64,000 nt of DNA from UBA987 sp002292105 (GTDB lineage Bacteria > Bacteroidota > Bacteroidia > NS11-12g > UBA9320): assembly GCA_943846675.1 (NCBI GenBank), contig OX044357.1, positions 1 through 64,000 of the forward strand. Direction: 5' to 3'. A program made the position numbers and the translations under genes. The notes below the pieces were generated by a model. That model was given only the letters and a program-made list of their open reading frames with translations, did not search any database and was not told the origin of the DNA. Shown here one piece after another: positions 42,455 through 52,722 of this stretch (positions are counted from its first letter, which is position 1; every line of letters begins with the position of its first letter).

Positions 42455-43174
42455 TTATACGTTTTTGGCAGCCTTAAATGCAGCTTGTAGTTGTCTGAAT
42501 AGCACAAATCCGTGTTTTGCAAACAAACTCAGTTTAACACTTGGCTCACCCCCGAAACGATCATCAAAATGGATATTTACCCACTTAATACCGTATTTGT
42601 ATTGTTGATACGTGCTTATTAACACGTTTGCTAAATGAAAGTCTTTTGGCACATGTTTAACAATGGATTTAAGCGAATCTGTATGCATAAAACGATATGG
42701 CACATTGGCATCACGCACCCACACACGGGTTGCTATCCAGATAAATGAGCTCACAATACGAGATATATAAAAGCGTTTCCACCCATCATCGCGGGTCTTT
42801 CTATACCCATAAACAACCTTATGTTCATTACTTGCCTCAACACACGATTGAAAATATGTTGGATTACACTGTCCGTCAGAATCCATTTGAAATACCCATT
42901 GGGCACAATTTTCTATGGCGAGTTGGTAGCCATAAATACAAGATTGTCCATGCCCACTATTGGCCTTATCTACAACCCTAATTTCGTTGTTGGATTTGGC
43001 ATAGTCCCGCATAATGTCAATACTTTGGTCTTTTGACCCATCGTTAATGATACAAAGCACAAAGTTTGATAGACTAGTGCGCAAAACGGGTAACCAAGCA
43101 TCAATCACATGTGAAAGTGATTCTTCTTCGTTGTAAACGGGCATTACAACCCATACCAAATCATCTTTCTGCAT
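42455..43174 (-). CDS. Family 2 glycosyltransferase
   Basis: This 239-residue protein has a GT-A fold with the nucleotide-sugar-binding start VVMPVYNEEESLSHVIDAWL, the acidic motif INDGSKDQS and the metal-binding QMDSDGQCNP. It lacks the C-terminal membrane helices of dolichol-phosphate-mannose-synthase-like relatives and ends FRQLQAAFKAAKNV. It probably adds a sugar during surface polysaccharide synthesis. The start overlaps the end of the upstream glf gene by 14 bases, implying translational coupling and possibly use of UDP-galactofuranose. Confidence 0.85.
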   Translation of the reverse strand: MQKDDLVWVVMPVYNEEESLSHVIDAWLPVLRTSLSNFVLCIINDGSKDQSIDIMRDYAKSNNEIRVVDKANSGHGQSCIYGYQLAIENCAQWVFQMDSDGQCNPTYFQSCVEASNEHKVVYGYRKTRDDGWKRFYISRIVSSFIWIATRVWVRDANVPYRFMHTDSLKSIVKHVPKDFHLANVLISTYQQYKYGIKWVNIHFDDRFGGEPSVKLSLFAKHGFVLFRQLQAAFKAAKNV

Positions 43175-44282
43175 CTTGAATTATTTGTTCTGCGGTTTCG
43201 AGTGCCATTTCTATAGCCTCATCTGTATTGATATACGTGTAACGTGCCAACCGACCAGAGAAATACACTTTGTTATCTTGGTTCTCTTTTTCCGCCAATT
43301 CCCAGTATTTCTTAAAAAGGGCAGCATTATCGTCAGCAGGTACTGGGTAATATGGGTCTCCTTCCCATGTAGGAACTTCGTATGAAATTACCGTGTTGTC
43401 ACTTTGCTGTTTGGTCACATGCTTTATTTCCACCGAACGCGTATAGGGATGTTCGTTGGGATAATTAATCTGTACACAGGGTTGTTTATACGCTTCCTTA
43501 AATTCTTTGAAACTTATGTCCAACGAACGCCAAGGAAGCTTCCCAAAAGGAAAACCGAAGTAAGCGTCGATAGGCCCTGAGTACAATGTCGCTTGTTTTG
43601 GTTTAATGGATTCACGAACTGATTCAAAATCCGTTTCCAGCTGAACATCAATAAGTGGATTGTCAATCATTTTTTTAAACATCTCAGTAAACCCCTCTTT
43701 TGGAGTAAGTTGATATTCATGGTCTACATACCGAATATCCTTGTTAAACCGTATTGGTATGCGGCCACAAACGGACTTGTTCAAGTCTTTCGGATGCATC
43801 TCCCACTGCTTTAAAGTATAGTTCAAGTAAAATGCTTCGTACAACTCCTCACCAACACGAGATAATACAAATTCTTCTGAGTTAGCAGGTGTATCATTTG
43901 GTACTCGAATCTCGTTCAAGTATGATTCTGCTTCTTCTGCCGTGAAGGTTCGGTTAAAAAACTGACCAAGGGTTAATAAGTTGATTGGAAATGGATACAA
44001 ATCCCCGTTAAACGAGCTGCGAACTTCGTAATTACCTGAGATCCAATCCGTATATTGACCCAAGTAGTCTATTAGTTCTTTTTTATTGCTTCTAAAGTAA
44101 TGAGGTCCATACTGATGAATTAGGACTCCAGACTCGTGCACTCTATCGTAACAGTTGCCTGCAATATGATCGCGTTTATCTATAATTAAACTCTTCCATC
44201 CTTTGCGAAGGGCCATTTGTTCAGCCACTACACAACCAACCGGACCAGCGCCAACAATTAATAAGTCGTATTCTTTTTCCAT
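43161..44282 (-). CDS. glf: UDP-galactopyranose mutase
   Basis: This 373-residue flavoenzyme converts UDP-galactopyranose to UDP-galactofuranose. The FAD-binding GAGPVG motif lies at 11-16, followed by IIDKRDHIAGNCYD and the substrate-binding HQYGPHYFRSN. Further family motifs are YTLKQWEMHPKDL, VCGRIPIRFNKD and the C-terminal YINTDEAIEMAL. The length is normal. It overlaps the downstream glycosyltransferase by 14 bases and lies 4 bases after the carboxyltransferase stop (44287), so the three may share a transcript, though the carboxyltransferase belongs to a different pathway. Confidence 0.92.
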   Translation of the reverse strand: MEKEYDLLIVGAGPVGCVVAEQMALRKGWKSLIIDKRDHIAGNCYDRVHESGVLIHQYGPHYFRSNKKELIDYLGQYTDWISGNYEVRSSFNGDLYPFPINLLTLGQFFNRTFTAEEAESYLNEIRVPNDTPANSEEFVLSRVGEELYEAFYLNYTLKQWEMHPKDLNKSVCGRIPIRFNKDIRYVDHEYQLTPKEGFTEMFKKMIDNPLIDVQLETDFESVRESIKPKQATLYSGPIDAYFGFPFGKLPWRSLDISFKEFKEAYKQPCVQINYPNEHPYTRSVEIKHVTKQQSDNTVISYEVPTWEGDPYYPVPADDNAALFKKYWELAEKENQDNKVYFSGRLARYTYINTDEAIEMALETAEQIIQDAER

Positions 44283-44286
44283 CCAG

Positions 44287-45834
44287 TTATAACGGAATAT
44301 TACCGTGTTTTTTCTTAGGTAACGTATCTACCTTATTCTCTAACATTTTGAATGCCTTTATCAACTTGATTCTTGTTTCTTCCGGCATAATAACTTCATC
44401 AACAAAACCGCGTTCTGCTGCTCTATACGGGTTTGCAAATATTCCAGCATACTCTTGTTCTTTCTCTGTTAAAGCCTTTTCAGGATCTTCAGACGACGCA
44501 ATCTCACGTCTGAATATAATCTCCGCAGCTCCTTTTGCCCCCATAACGGCAATTTCGGCACTTGGCCAAGCAAAATTCATATCAGCGCCAATGTGCTTTG
44601 AATTCATCACATCATAGGCTCCTCCATACGCTTTTCTGGTTATGACGGTCACTCGAGGTACAGTCGCCTCGCTAAATGCGTAAAGTAATTTTGCTCCGTT
44701 AGTAATAATTGCATTCCATTCCTGATCAGTTCCAGGTAAAAATCCTGGCACATCTTCTAATACCAGTAAAGGGATATTATAGGCATCACAAAACCGCACA
44801 AATCGCCCGGCTTTCTGACTTGATTTCACGTCAAGTACGCCTGCTAAAAATGCAGGTTGGTTGGCAACGATTCCAATGCTTCGTCCACCCATATGCGCAA
44901 ATCCTACAACAATATTTTCTGCAAAGTCTTTATGCACTTCAAAAAATGAATCTGCATCAATGAGGCCATTTATAACCTCACGCATATCGTAAGGCTGGTT
45001 TGGATTTTCAGGCACAATATCGCTAAGAACTGGTCTTAACTCATCGGTTAAAACATAGTCGTTGATTGGCGCTCTTTCTTCACAGTTCTGAGGTATGTAA
45101 CTTAGTAATTTTTTGATGTTATCCATGAGTGCAACCTCGTTGGCCGCTGTAAAATGAGCTACTCCGGATTTTGTAGAATGAACACTAGCACCTCCTAACT
45201 CTTCAGACGTTACTTCTTCATTGGTCACCGTTTTTACCACATTTGGTCCAGTGACAAACATGTACGAAGTATCTTCAACCATCATGATAAAGTCTGTAAT
45301 TGCTGGGCTATACACAGCGCCGCCCGCACAAGGACCCATAATGGCTGAAATTTGAGGAATCACACCACTCGCTCTAGTATTTCTATAAAAGATGTCTGCG
45401 TAGCCACCTAAAGAAACGACACCCTCCTGAATCCGCGCTCCTCCACTATCGTTTAACCCGATTAATGGCGCTCCATTTTTCATGGCAAGATCCATGATTT
45501 TACAAATTTTTTCGGCATGTGTTTCAGAAAGTGACCCTCCAAAAACTGTAAAGTCCTGTGAGAATACAAATACCAACCTCCCGTTTACCGTGCCATAGCC
45601 AGTTACCACCCCATCACCTAGGTAATGCTGTTTATCTAAGCCAAAATCGGTGCTGCGGTGCTTAACAAATGCACCAACCTCTTCAAACGAATTCTTATCT
45701 AGAAAATATGTTAAACGTTCGCGGGCTGTGAGTTTACCTTTTCCATGCTGAGACTCTATTCTTTTCTCTCCACCACCCAGTAATGACTCACTTCGTTTCC
45801 GCGTTAACTTGTCTCTACGTTCCTGTTTGTTCAT
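44287..45834 (-). CDS. Acyl-CoA carboxylase carboxyltransferase (beta) subunit, propionyl-CoA type
   Basis: This 515-residue protein starts at ATG 45834 (MNKQERRDKLTRKRSESLLG). The frame extends to 45909, but those 25 residues are not family-like. Two crotonase-fold carboxyltransferase halves carry GGGEKRIESQHGKGKLTARE, GGARIQEGV with ISAIMGPCAGGAVYSPA, and in the second half VARQPAFLAG-like (VANQPAFLAGVLD), DVPGFLPGTDQE and RKAYGGAYDVM. It transfers CO2 from carboxybiotin to propionyl- or related acyl-CoA. Its biotin subunit is not adjacent; AccB/AccC at 49801-51649 belong to the acetyl-CoA enzyme. Confidence 0.88.
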   Translation of the reverse strand: MNKQERRDKLTRKRSESLLGGGEKRIESQHGKGKLTARERLTYFLDKNSFEEVGAFVKHRSTDFGLDKQHYLGDGVVTGYGTVNGRLVFVFSQDFTVFGGSLSETHAEKICKIMDLAMKNGAPLIGLNDSGGARIQEGVVSLGGYADIFYRNTRASGVIPQISAIMGPCAGGAVYSPAITDFIMMVEDTSYMFVTGPNVVKTVTNEEVTSEELGGASVHSTKSGVAHFTAANEVALMDNIKKLLSYIPQNCEERAPINDYVLTDELRPVLSDIVPENPNQPYDMREVINGLIDADSFFEVHKDFAENIVVGFAHMGGRSIGIVANQPAFLAGVLDVKSSQKAGRFVRFCDAYNIPLLVLEDVPGFLPGTDQEWNAIITNGAKLLYAFSEATVPRVTVITRKAYGGAYDVMNSKHIGADMNFAWPSAEIAVMGAKGAAEIIFRREIASSEDPEKALTEKEQEYAGIFANPYRAAERGFVDEVIMPEETRIKLIKAFKMLENKVDTLPKKKHGNIPL

Positions 45835-45929
45835 GCTTTTATCCCAACTAATATTTATGGAAATTGTCCAAGTACCTAGGTAATTGATGCGAATTAAACC
45901 GCACTGCAAATTAAGCCCCGAAATGCCAA

Positions 45930-45970
45930 AAACAAAAAGTCTCGTTCACGAGGTGTGAACGAGACTTTCC
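45930..45970 (-). terminator. Terminator after the small T9SS cargo gene
   Basis: GTCTCGTTCAC and GTGAACGAGAC arms (11 bp perfect) are followed on the minus strand by TTTTTGTTTTT. It lies about 20 bases after the stop at 45990. Confidence 0.85.
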
Positions 45971-45989
45971 GATACAAAATATCTTAAAA

Positions 45990-46754
45990 CTACTTCATTA
46001 TCTGTAGTTTCTGTGTAGTTGTAAATTCACCGTTTTTAACTTCAACCATATACATACCAGCCTCAAGGCCTTCAACATTTAATGATTGGCTAAATACGTC
46101 AGCATTTACTGATTCATTCAACACAATTCTTCCATTAATGTCGTACACAGTTACCGTTCTATTGTTGTCTCCACTAGTGATTTCCCAATCGATGGTAACG
46201 TTGTCTGTTGCTGGATTTGGGTAAATGTTTACAATATCGTTCAACTCAACATCTGCTACACTAACACCCCATCCTTGCTTGTTCCACCAAACTATATTTT
46301 TTGAACCTAAGTTATTGGCATTTCCTGGAGCTGCCTCAGGATTGATTTGGTTAGTTCTATTTAACAATACACTCAATACTTGGAATTTAATATTGCTTGA
46401 TGTTGTGATTCCTACATTTATTGTAATGGTTCTTTTCAAATGCATGGTATCCCCTACACCCATATCCTTGTGCAATACACGCACGTAAACACTGCCATTT
46501 GGCAAAGCGGCAATCAATTGATCCGTTGTAGATCGAAGTACAAACTGATATCCAACAGTATCACCAGCGAAAGCAGAGTCTCCTGAAACCAACTTTAAAA
46601 CCGCATCTACCTCAATCGGTGTTTGGTTCGTCTGACTACTATTTAGTTGTGTTGGCGAAATTATCTCGTCAACCGACCAGTCAATTGTTCTTTGAGCAAA
46701 CGCTGCGCTTGCCATTGCGAACATGAATAAACTTAAAACGTAAACTTTTCTCAT
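45990..46754 (-). CDS. Small secreted protein with T9SS type A sorting domain
   Basis: The protein has 254 residues. A signal peptide (VYVLSLFMFAMASAAFAQ) is followed by a single beta-sandwich-like domain (about 22-165, WSVDEIISPTQLNSSQTNQT, VGYQFVLRSTTDQLIAAL) with no recognised family. The C-terminal sorting domain reads VNIYPNPATDNVTIDWEI, TVYDINGRIVL, LEAGMYMVEV and ends KLQIMK. It is monocistronic with its own strong terminator. The role is unknown. Confidence 0.8.
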   Translation of the reverse strand: MRKVYVLSLFMFAMASAAFAQRTIDWSVDEIISPTQLNSSQTNQTPIEVDAVLKLVSGDSAFAGDTVGYQFVLRSTTDQLIAALPNGSVYVRVLHKDMGVGDTMHLKRTITINVGITTSSNIKFQVLSVLLNRTNQINPEAAPGNANNLGSKNIVWWNKQGWGVSVADVELNDIVNIYPNPATDNVTIDWEITSGDNNRTVTVYDINGRIVLNESVNADVFSQSLNVEGLEAGMYMVEVKNGEFTTTQKLQIMK

Positions 46755-46812
46755 TTTTTATTAGAATTAGGTAGGCAAGTTGGAGTTTTTTTTGTCAATA
46801 AACAAGTGACGG

Positions 46813-49722
46813 TTAGCGAAATATATGTTGTAAATCTTCCACTGTGACCTGTTTTAGGTACGATTCTTCCGTTTTAATTAAACTGTCGCTTAAAGATTGT
46901 TTTTTTTCTTGCAGTTTGATGATTTTCTCCTCAACCGTGCCACTTGTTACGAATTTAAAACTGAACACGTTTTGGGTTTGACCAATGCGATGCGTTCTGT
47001 CTATGGCCTGGTTTTCCGCTGCTGGATTCCACCATGGATCTAACATAAACACATAATCAGCGGCGGTCAAGTTAAGACCAAATCCCCCTGCTTTTAACGA
47101 AATCAAAAACACTTGCTTATCCCTTTTTTGAAACGACTCCACTTCTTTTTTTCTGTCTTTTGCTTTCACTGACCCATCTAAATAACAGTAGCTAATCCCG
47201 TTGGCGGAAAGCAAATTTTGGATCAACGATAAATGACCAACAAATTGAGAAAAAATGAGCAACGTGTGATTTTGTTCCAATGCAGCAGCAAGTCTCTGTT
47301 CTATTTCAAGAAACTTTCCGGACGAAGCCTCATACAATGGGTTATTAAGCACTGGGTGGTTGGCAATTTGCCTCAGTTTTGTTAAACCTGCCAGTATTTG
47401 AATTCTTGACTTGGCTAAACCGTTGCTCTTAACAGCATCCAAAATCAAGTTTCGGTACGTAGATTTCGTTTTCTCGTATACGTCCTCCTGCTCTTCGGTC
47501 ATATCACAAAATATGATTTGCTCTGTTTTCGGCGGAAGGTCATGCGCAACCTGAAACTTGGTTCGACGCATCACAAACGGTTTTATGATATTCTGGAGTT
47601 CATCTGACTTTTCAAGGTTTGCGAGTTTTTCGATCGGTTGGACATACTCTTTGATGAAGAACTTATGGTTACCCAGTAACCCCGGATTAACAAAATTCAT
47701 TTGGCTCCATAAATCCAAAATTGTGTTTTCGATTGGGGTACCTGTCAGTGTGATCCGAATAGTTGCATCGAGTTGTGTAATACGTTTGGCCAGCTGAGAA
47801 GTAGGATTTTTAATAAATTGGCTTTCATCTAGTAAGACCACATCAAACGTAAAGGATGAAAACAGATCGATGTCGTTTCTTAGTGTCCCGTAGGTTGTAA
47901 TGACAACATCAGCCTGGGCAAAACCTTGCGTATCCTTTGCCCTGTTTACCCCAACATGGCTTTGCACTACTAAGCCCGGGGTGAAATGATGCGCCTCTTG
48001 AATCCAATTGTAGATTAAAGATGTCGGCACAACGAGTAAGTTAGTGGCACGGGGTATCATTTGAGTATTAAACAAAGACCCCTGTGTTTGTGGTGCTGGG
48101 TTGTCTTTAAGCAGGTTGTCTTCTTTTACTTTTTGCAAAAAAGCCAGGGATTGAACTGTTTTACCCAGCCCCATATCGTCTGCCAAACAACCACCAAAAC
48201 CCAGTTCGTACAGAAAACACAACCAATCGTAACCAGCTTTTTGGTAGGGACGTAAGGTGCCATTAAACTGAGTTGGTAATTCACGCTCATTGATTCCGTC
48301 AAAGTCGGCTATGGTATCAACGCTAGATATTTTGTTATCGGTTAAAAACGGTTTAACCAATCCGACGTGATGTTTTTTTAACCGGAAGTCGGATTCAGAT
48401 GTTGAGAATACAGCCAACCCCTTTATTTGCTCACGCCATTTCTCTGGTATTAAAGCTGTTTTTCCGTTGGGTAGGAGTATCGATTCTTGTTCGTTTAATA
48501 TAGCTTGTCTTAGGGTCTTAATTTCAATTTCAACACCACCCAAGATGACCTTGGCTTTCACGTCAAACCAATCTCCAGATTCCGTCGCCACCAATTCGAT
48601 ACTGGAAGACTCAAGACTGTACTCTTTGTCAAATTTTTGATTGACAATAAATCCAGCTTTATCCAAGTCATGTTTGTGTTGGCTCACCCAATCAACTAAA
48701 CCCGTTATTTCGATTGGATAATCAAAGCCAAACTCAGATCCCTCCACATGCTGAATTCCCATCACCTCAAGCGTTTGCTTTTTAATCTCTTCCCATGGTT
48801 TTGACCTTTTGATACGTTTGAAAACATACGAATCATTTTCCTTTTCCATTCGAACCGAGACATACTTGTCAGAATGATACGGAAAAACATACTGATCGTA
48901 TTGAAACCCTAGGGTAAAACCAAATTGGTTATTCATCAAGCGTTGTAATTGAATTACAGGCCTGGCCTGATGCTTTTCACTTCTAATATCAAAACCAACG
49001 GCATATACGTTATGCTCTTCTATTAAAGGAACAATTACTTTTTTGAAATAGGACTCCTCAGTTCGCTTCGGAATTTCGATAAAACGCTTATTGATAAAGG
49101 GCTGTAGTTTTTGACCATTAAACCCTTCTTCAAAATACAACACTCTTCCACCAGCAATTAAGTAGCACGGAAACCGCGTTAATAAAATTGCATGGTTCTG
49201 AGCAAAAGGCACTCTATGGTTATCATGTTTAATCGTAGCGAAATAATGGGTGTTGTCCGGATTTCGTCGTAAATGAAATAACGCTGTAGCTGGTTCTTGG
49301 CACCATTCTATTGGTTCGGCAATGACGTTTTTTAGCTTTTTAAGGAACAATTGTCTTCCCTTTATTAGCTCCATAACCTTGGCCAAACGTTTTTCGATAT
49401 GTGGTCTTATTTGCTTTTCATACACCACCTTGTCAAAATGCTTAGAAAAGTATTCTGATGGTCTAATCTTTTTGACTTTCGAGAATCGCTTAACTATATA
49501 TTCTGGCAGACATTCATCTAATATGGTTAGTGCCTCGTAATCACGAGCCGCCATCTTCTTATGGTAAAAATCAGCATTTCTGGCATGTATGCGTTGATGC
49601 ACCATAGACATATTGCCTGCAGACGTTAGCTGCACGACATACGCTTCTATGGTCGATCCTAAATGAGGATGACTTGAAACGGAATAAACCAGTTCATATC
49701 GCGCTGATGCAGGTATTTTCAT
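46813..49722 (-). CDS. SNF2-family DNA helicase/translocase
   Basis: The protein has 969 residues. The N-terminal half (1-480) is an accessory region of the bacterial SNF2 type with a helicase-associated fold and no clear zinc SWIM motif. The ATPase core starts near 490, with Walker A DDMGLGKT, motif II DESQ (in place of DEAH), SLTGTPIEN-like TLTGTPIEN, and in the second RecA lobe LIFSQFVGHL, SLKAGGFGLNLTAADYV and QAIDRTHRIGQ. It uses ATP to move along duplex DNA, possibly remodelling RNA polymerase or other complexes. It lies 78 bases downstream of accC on the same strand. Confidence 0.88.
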   Translation of the reverse strand: MKIPASARYELVYSVSSHPHLGSTIEAYVVQLTSAGNMSMVHQRIHARNADFYHKKMAARDYEALTILDECLPEYIVKRFSKVKKIRPSEYFSKHFDKVVYEKQIRPHIEKRLAKVMELIKGRQLFLKKLKNVIAEPIEWCQEPATALFHLRRNPDNTHYFATIKHDNHRVPFAQNHAILLTRFPCYLIAGGRVLYFEEGFNGQKLQPFINKRFIEIPKRTEESYFKKVIVPLIEEHNVYAVGFDIRSEKHQARPVIQLQRLMNNQFGFTLGFQYDQYVFPYHSDKYVSVRMEKENDSYVFKRIKRSKPWEEIKKQTLEVMGIQHVEGSEFGFDYPIEITGLVDWVSQHKHDLDKAGFIVNQKFDKEYSLESSSIELVATESGDWFDVKAKVILGGVEIEIKTLRQAILNEQESILLPNGKTALIPEKWREQIKGLAVFSTSESDFRLKKHHVGLVKPFLTDNKISSVDTIADFDGINERELPTQFNGTLRPYQKAGYDWLCFLYELGFGGCLADDMGLGKTVQSLAFLQKVKEDNLLKDNPAPQTQGSLFNTQMIPRATNLLVVPTSLIYNWIQEAHHFTPGLVVQSHVGVNRAKDTQGFAQADVVITTYGTLRNDIDLFSSFTFDVVLLDESQFIKNPTSQLAKRITQLDATIRITLTGTPIENTILDLWSQMNFVNPGLLGNHKFFIKEYVQPIEKLANLEKSDELQNIIKPFVMRRTKFQVAHDLPPKTEQIIFCDMTEEQEDVYEKTKSTYRNLILDAVKSNGLAKSRIQILAGLTKLRQIANHPVLNNPLYEASSGKFLEIEQRLAAALEQNHTLLIFSQFVGHLSLIQNLLSANGISYCYLDGSVKAKDRKKEVESFQKRDKQVFLISLKAGGFGLNLTAADYVFMLDPWWNPAAENQAIDRTHRIGQTQNVFSFKFVTSGTVEEKIIKLQEKKQSLSDSLIKTEESYLKQVTVEDLQHIFR

Positions 49723-49800
49723 ATAAAAATAGAAACTACAAAAGCCGTAAAAATAGAACGGTTTTTATTCAGGAAGAAATTGAAAAGGTAATATTTCGAC

Positions 49801-51138
49801 TTAAAATTTAAAGTCTTCCATAAACTTTGTGGTGAAATTCCCCGATTGGAAAGTTTCATCCTCCATTAGCTTAATCTGCAGCGGTATTGTTGTTTTTACA
49901 CCGTCAATGATAAACTCATTTAACGCACGATGCATTTTTGTTATCGCTTCTTTACGGGTATTTGCTTTAACAATCAATTTGGCTACCATCGAGTCATAAT
50001 TAGGTGGAATTTTATATCCGGCATATATATGACTGTCTACCCGAACACCATGACCTCCAGGTTTGTGAAGGACGGTTATTGTTCCAGGACTTGGTCTAAA
50101 GTTGTTGTATGGATCTTCCGCATTAATTCTACACTCAATGCTATGGCCTTGTGGTAGGTAGTTTTTCCCTGTAATTGGAATACCTGCAGCAAGTTTAATT
50201 TGCTCCATGATTAAGTCATGGTTGATCACTTCTTCCGTTACAGGGTGCTCTACCTGAATACGTGTATTCATTTCCATGAAGTAGAAGTTCTTGTCTTTAT
50301 CGACAAGGAATTCCACTGTTCCTACCCCTTCATATTTGATAGCTGATGCCGCTTTAATCGCTGCTTCACCCATTTTTTCCCTTAACTCATCGTCTACGAA
50401 AGGAGAAGGTGCTTCTTCAATCAGTTTTTGATGTCTTCTTTGTATAGAACAGTCACGCTCACTAAGATGGCATACTTTACCATATTGGTCGCCAGCAATT
50501 TGAATTTCAATGTGACGCGGTTCTTGTACAAATTTCTCTAAGTACATCCCGTCATTACCAAACGCGGCAGCAGATTCTTTACGCGCACTGTCCCAAGCTT
50601 CTTCAAACTCGTCATCGCTCCAAACGATACGCATACCTCGTCCACCTCCACCAGCTGTGGCTTTCATGATAACAGGATAACCAATTTCGTCGTTGGCTAA
50701 CTGAATTCCTTGCTCAACGCTGTCGAGTAATCCTTCAGACCCAGGAATACATGGCACACCAGCAGCAATCATTGTTGCTTTAGCATTTGCCTTGTCACCC
50801 ATTCCATTAATCATCTCTGGAGATGCACCAATAAATTTTACACCGCTTTCACGACATAACTCAGAAAATTTGGCATTTTCTGACAAGAATCCATATCCTG
50901 GATGAATAGCATCTGCGTTTGTAATCTCAGCAGCAGCCATAATATTAGCCATATTCAAATACGAATCCGCACTTGGTGGTGGCCCGATGCACACTGCTTC
51001 GTCAGCAAATTTTAAATGAATACTGTCTTTATCGGCGGTTGAATAAACAGCTACCGTTTTTATACCCATTTCTTTACAGGTTCTAATAACACGTAAAGCT
51101 ATTTCACCTCTGTTTGCAATCAGAATTTTATTAAACAT
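49801..51138 (-). CDS. accC: Acetyl-CoA carboxylase, biotin carboxylase subunit
   Basis: This 445-residue enzyme performs the ATP- and bicarbonate-dependent carboxylation of biotin on AccB, the first half of malonyl-CoA synthesis. It starts MFNKILIANRGEIALRVIRT. An ATP-grasp domain contains the Gly-rich MKATAGGGGRGMRIV, the HIEIQI and RDCSIQRRHQKLIEEAPSP motifs, and EMNTRIQVEHPVTE with the catalytic Arg. The length matches the free-standing enzyme. It lies 31 bases downstream of accB, in the fabH-accB-accC order. Confidence 0.96.
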   Translation of the reverse strand: MFNKILIANRGEIALRVIRTCKEMGIKTVAVYSTADKDSIHLKFADEAVCIGPPPSADSYLNMANIMAAAEITNADAIHPGYGFLSENAKFSELCRESGVKFIGASPEMINGMGDKANAKATMIAAGVPCIPGSEGLLDSVEQGIQLANDEIGYPVIMKATAGGGGRGMRIVWSDDEFEEAWDSARKESAAAFGNDGMYLEKFVQEPRHIEIQIAGDQYGKVCHLSERDCSIQRRHQKLIEEAPSPFVDDELREKMGEAAIKAASAIKYEGVGTVEFLVDKDKNFYFMEMNTRIQVEHPVTEEVINHDLIMEQIKLAAGIPITGKNYLPQGHSIECRINAEDPYNNFRPSPGTITVLHKPGGHGVRVDSHIYAGYKIPPNYDSMVAKLIVKANTRKEAITKMHRALNEFIIDGVKTTIPLQIKLMEDETFQSGNFTTKFMEDFKF

Positions 51139-51169
51139 TTCTTGTTACGTTAGTGAAAGAAAATGAGCC

Positions 51170-51649
51170 CTAGATAGGTTCTACAATAAATAATGGTTGA
51201 TCATATTCAACTGGGGATGCATCATCAACACATACCTTAACAACACGTCCAGCTACTTCTGATTCTATTTCGTTAAATAATTTCATCGCTTCAACGATGC
51301 AAATTGTTTGACCAACTCTTACCTCGTCACCCACTTCAACAAAGTAAGGTTTATCAGGTGTTGGGCTTCTATAGAATGTCCCAATCATTGGTGATTTGAT
51401 TTCTGTTCCTGAAACTGTTTCGGCAGCAGGTTGTTCAGCTGATGCTGAAGCCTCTGGTGCTGCAGCAGGAGCTGCTGGAGCAGTCACAGCAGGAGCGGAC
51501 ATAACCGGTGCTTGAGCAACTGAAAGAACTTCAGTTTTCCCGGAGTTCTTTTTGATCTTTATGCTGAAATCGTTTTTGTCAATTTCTAAATGGTCAACCT
51601 TTGAACTGGAAACCAGTTTTACAAGTGATTGAATTTCTTTTAAGTCCAT
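51170..51649 (-). CDS. accB: Acetyl-CoA carboxylase biotin carboxyl carrier protein
   Basis: The protein has 159 residues. An N-terminal domain (1-45) is followed by an Ala/Pro-rich flexible linker (about 47-80) and a biotinyl domain with PMIGTFYRSPTPDKPYFVEV, a thumb region and the biotin site EAMKLFNEIE (Lys 123). Biotin on Lys 123 shuttles carboxyl groups between AccC and the carboxyltransferase. It sits between fabH and accC. Confidence 0.96.
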   Translation of the reverse strand: MDLKEIQSLVKLVSSSKVDHLEIDKNDFSIKIKKNSGKTEVLSVAQAPVMSAPAVTAPAAPAAAPEASASAEQPAAETVSGTEIKSPMIGTFYRSPTPDKPYFVEVGDEVRVGQTICIVEAMKLFNEIESEVAGRVVKVCVDDASPVEYDQPLFIVEPI

Positions 51650-51692
51650 AATTCAAATTAAGCTAAATTATTCGATAAAATGTAATGCGTTT

Positions 51693-52691
51693 TTAAGAGG
51701 GATCGTATGCCCACTTGACATAGATGGCTCCCCATGTGAAACCGCCTCCAAATGCGGCTAGTATAATGTTGTCACCCTTTTTCAATTGCTTTTCGTAATC
51801 CCATAAGCATAGGGGTAAAGTAGCAGACGTGGTATTACCGTAACGTTGAATGTTTAACATAACCTTCTCGGCAGGCAAGCCCATTCTGTTTGCGGTAGCG
51901 TCTATAATTCTTTTATTGGCTTGGTGAGGCACCAACCATGCAACATCATCCGACGTTAAATCGTTTCGTTCCATAATGTCATAGCTTACTTCGGCCATAT
52001 TGGTCACAGCAAACTTAAATACTGTTTTGCCCTCTTGATAAACAAAATGTTGTCGTGCATCAATGGTATCGTGCGAAGGAGGTAAAACAGATCCACCGGC
52101 TTTTTGATGCAAGAACTCTCTACCTGCTCCATCCACCCTTAAAATGCTGTCCATGATTCCTACCTCTTCTTCAGTCGGCTCCAATAGCACTGCACCAGCG
52201 CCATCTCCAAAAATGATGCATGTATTTCTGTCTTCGTAATCCAGAATAGATGACATTTTATCAACGCCAACCACCACAACTTTTTTGTATTGACCAGATT
52301 CGACAAATCGTCGTCCAGTTTCCATGGCAAACAAAAAACCGGAACAAGCTGCTGCGAGATCATACCCCCAAGCATTCACAGCACCAATTTTGTCGCAGAT
52401 TACGTTAGAGGTTGCAGGGAAAACATAATCAGGGGTTACAGAAGCGCAAACCAACAAATCGATTTCAGCTGCATCAATACCTCTTTTCTCTAAAAGTCCT
52501 TCTACAGCAGGAACTGCCATAGCTGAAGATCCGTTTCCTTCACCTGTTAACTTTCGTCTTTCAATTATACCCGTTCTTGATCTTATCCATTCATCAGTGG
52601 TGTCAACCATCTTTTCTAAATCAAAGTTGGTGACAACATGATCTGGCACGTATCCATTAACTGCTGTAATTGCGGCTTGTATTTTACTCAT
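51693..52691 (-). CDS. fabH: 3-oxoacyl-[ACP] synthase III (KAS III)
   Basis: This 332-residue thiolase-fold enzyme condenses acetyl-CoA (or a branched starter) with malonyl-ACP to begin fatty-acid synthesis. The catalytic triad is visible as Cys116 (AAACSGFLFA), His256 (VPHQANKR) and Asn286 (RYGNTTSA), with the glycine-rich AAFGGGFTWG end. It starts MSKIQAAITAVNGYVPDHVV. It is the third gene of rpmF-plsX-fabH-accB-accC, the usual Bacteroidota order. Starter preference (for example for iso-branched fatty acids) cannot be told from the sequence alone. Confidence 0.95.
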   Translation of the reverse strand: MSKIQAAITAVNGYVPDHVVTNFDLEKMVDTTDEWIRSRTGIIERRKLTGEGNGSSAMAVPAVEGLLEKRGIDAAEIDLLVCASVTPDYVFPATSNVICDKIGAVNAWGYDLAAACSGFLFAMETGRRFVESGQYKKVVVVGVDKMSSILDYEDRNTCIIFGDGAGAVLLEPTEEEVGIMDSILRVDGAGREFLHQKAGGSVLPPSHDTIDARQHFVYQEGKTVFKFAVTNMAEVSYDIMERNDLTSDDVAWLVPHQANKRIIDATANRMGLPAEKVMLNIQRYGNTTSATLPLCLWDYEKQLKKGDNIILAAFGGGFTWGAIYVKWAYDPS

Positions 52692-52722
52692 TGTAAAAAA
52701 TTAAGGGGTAAAAATATAAAAA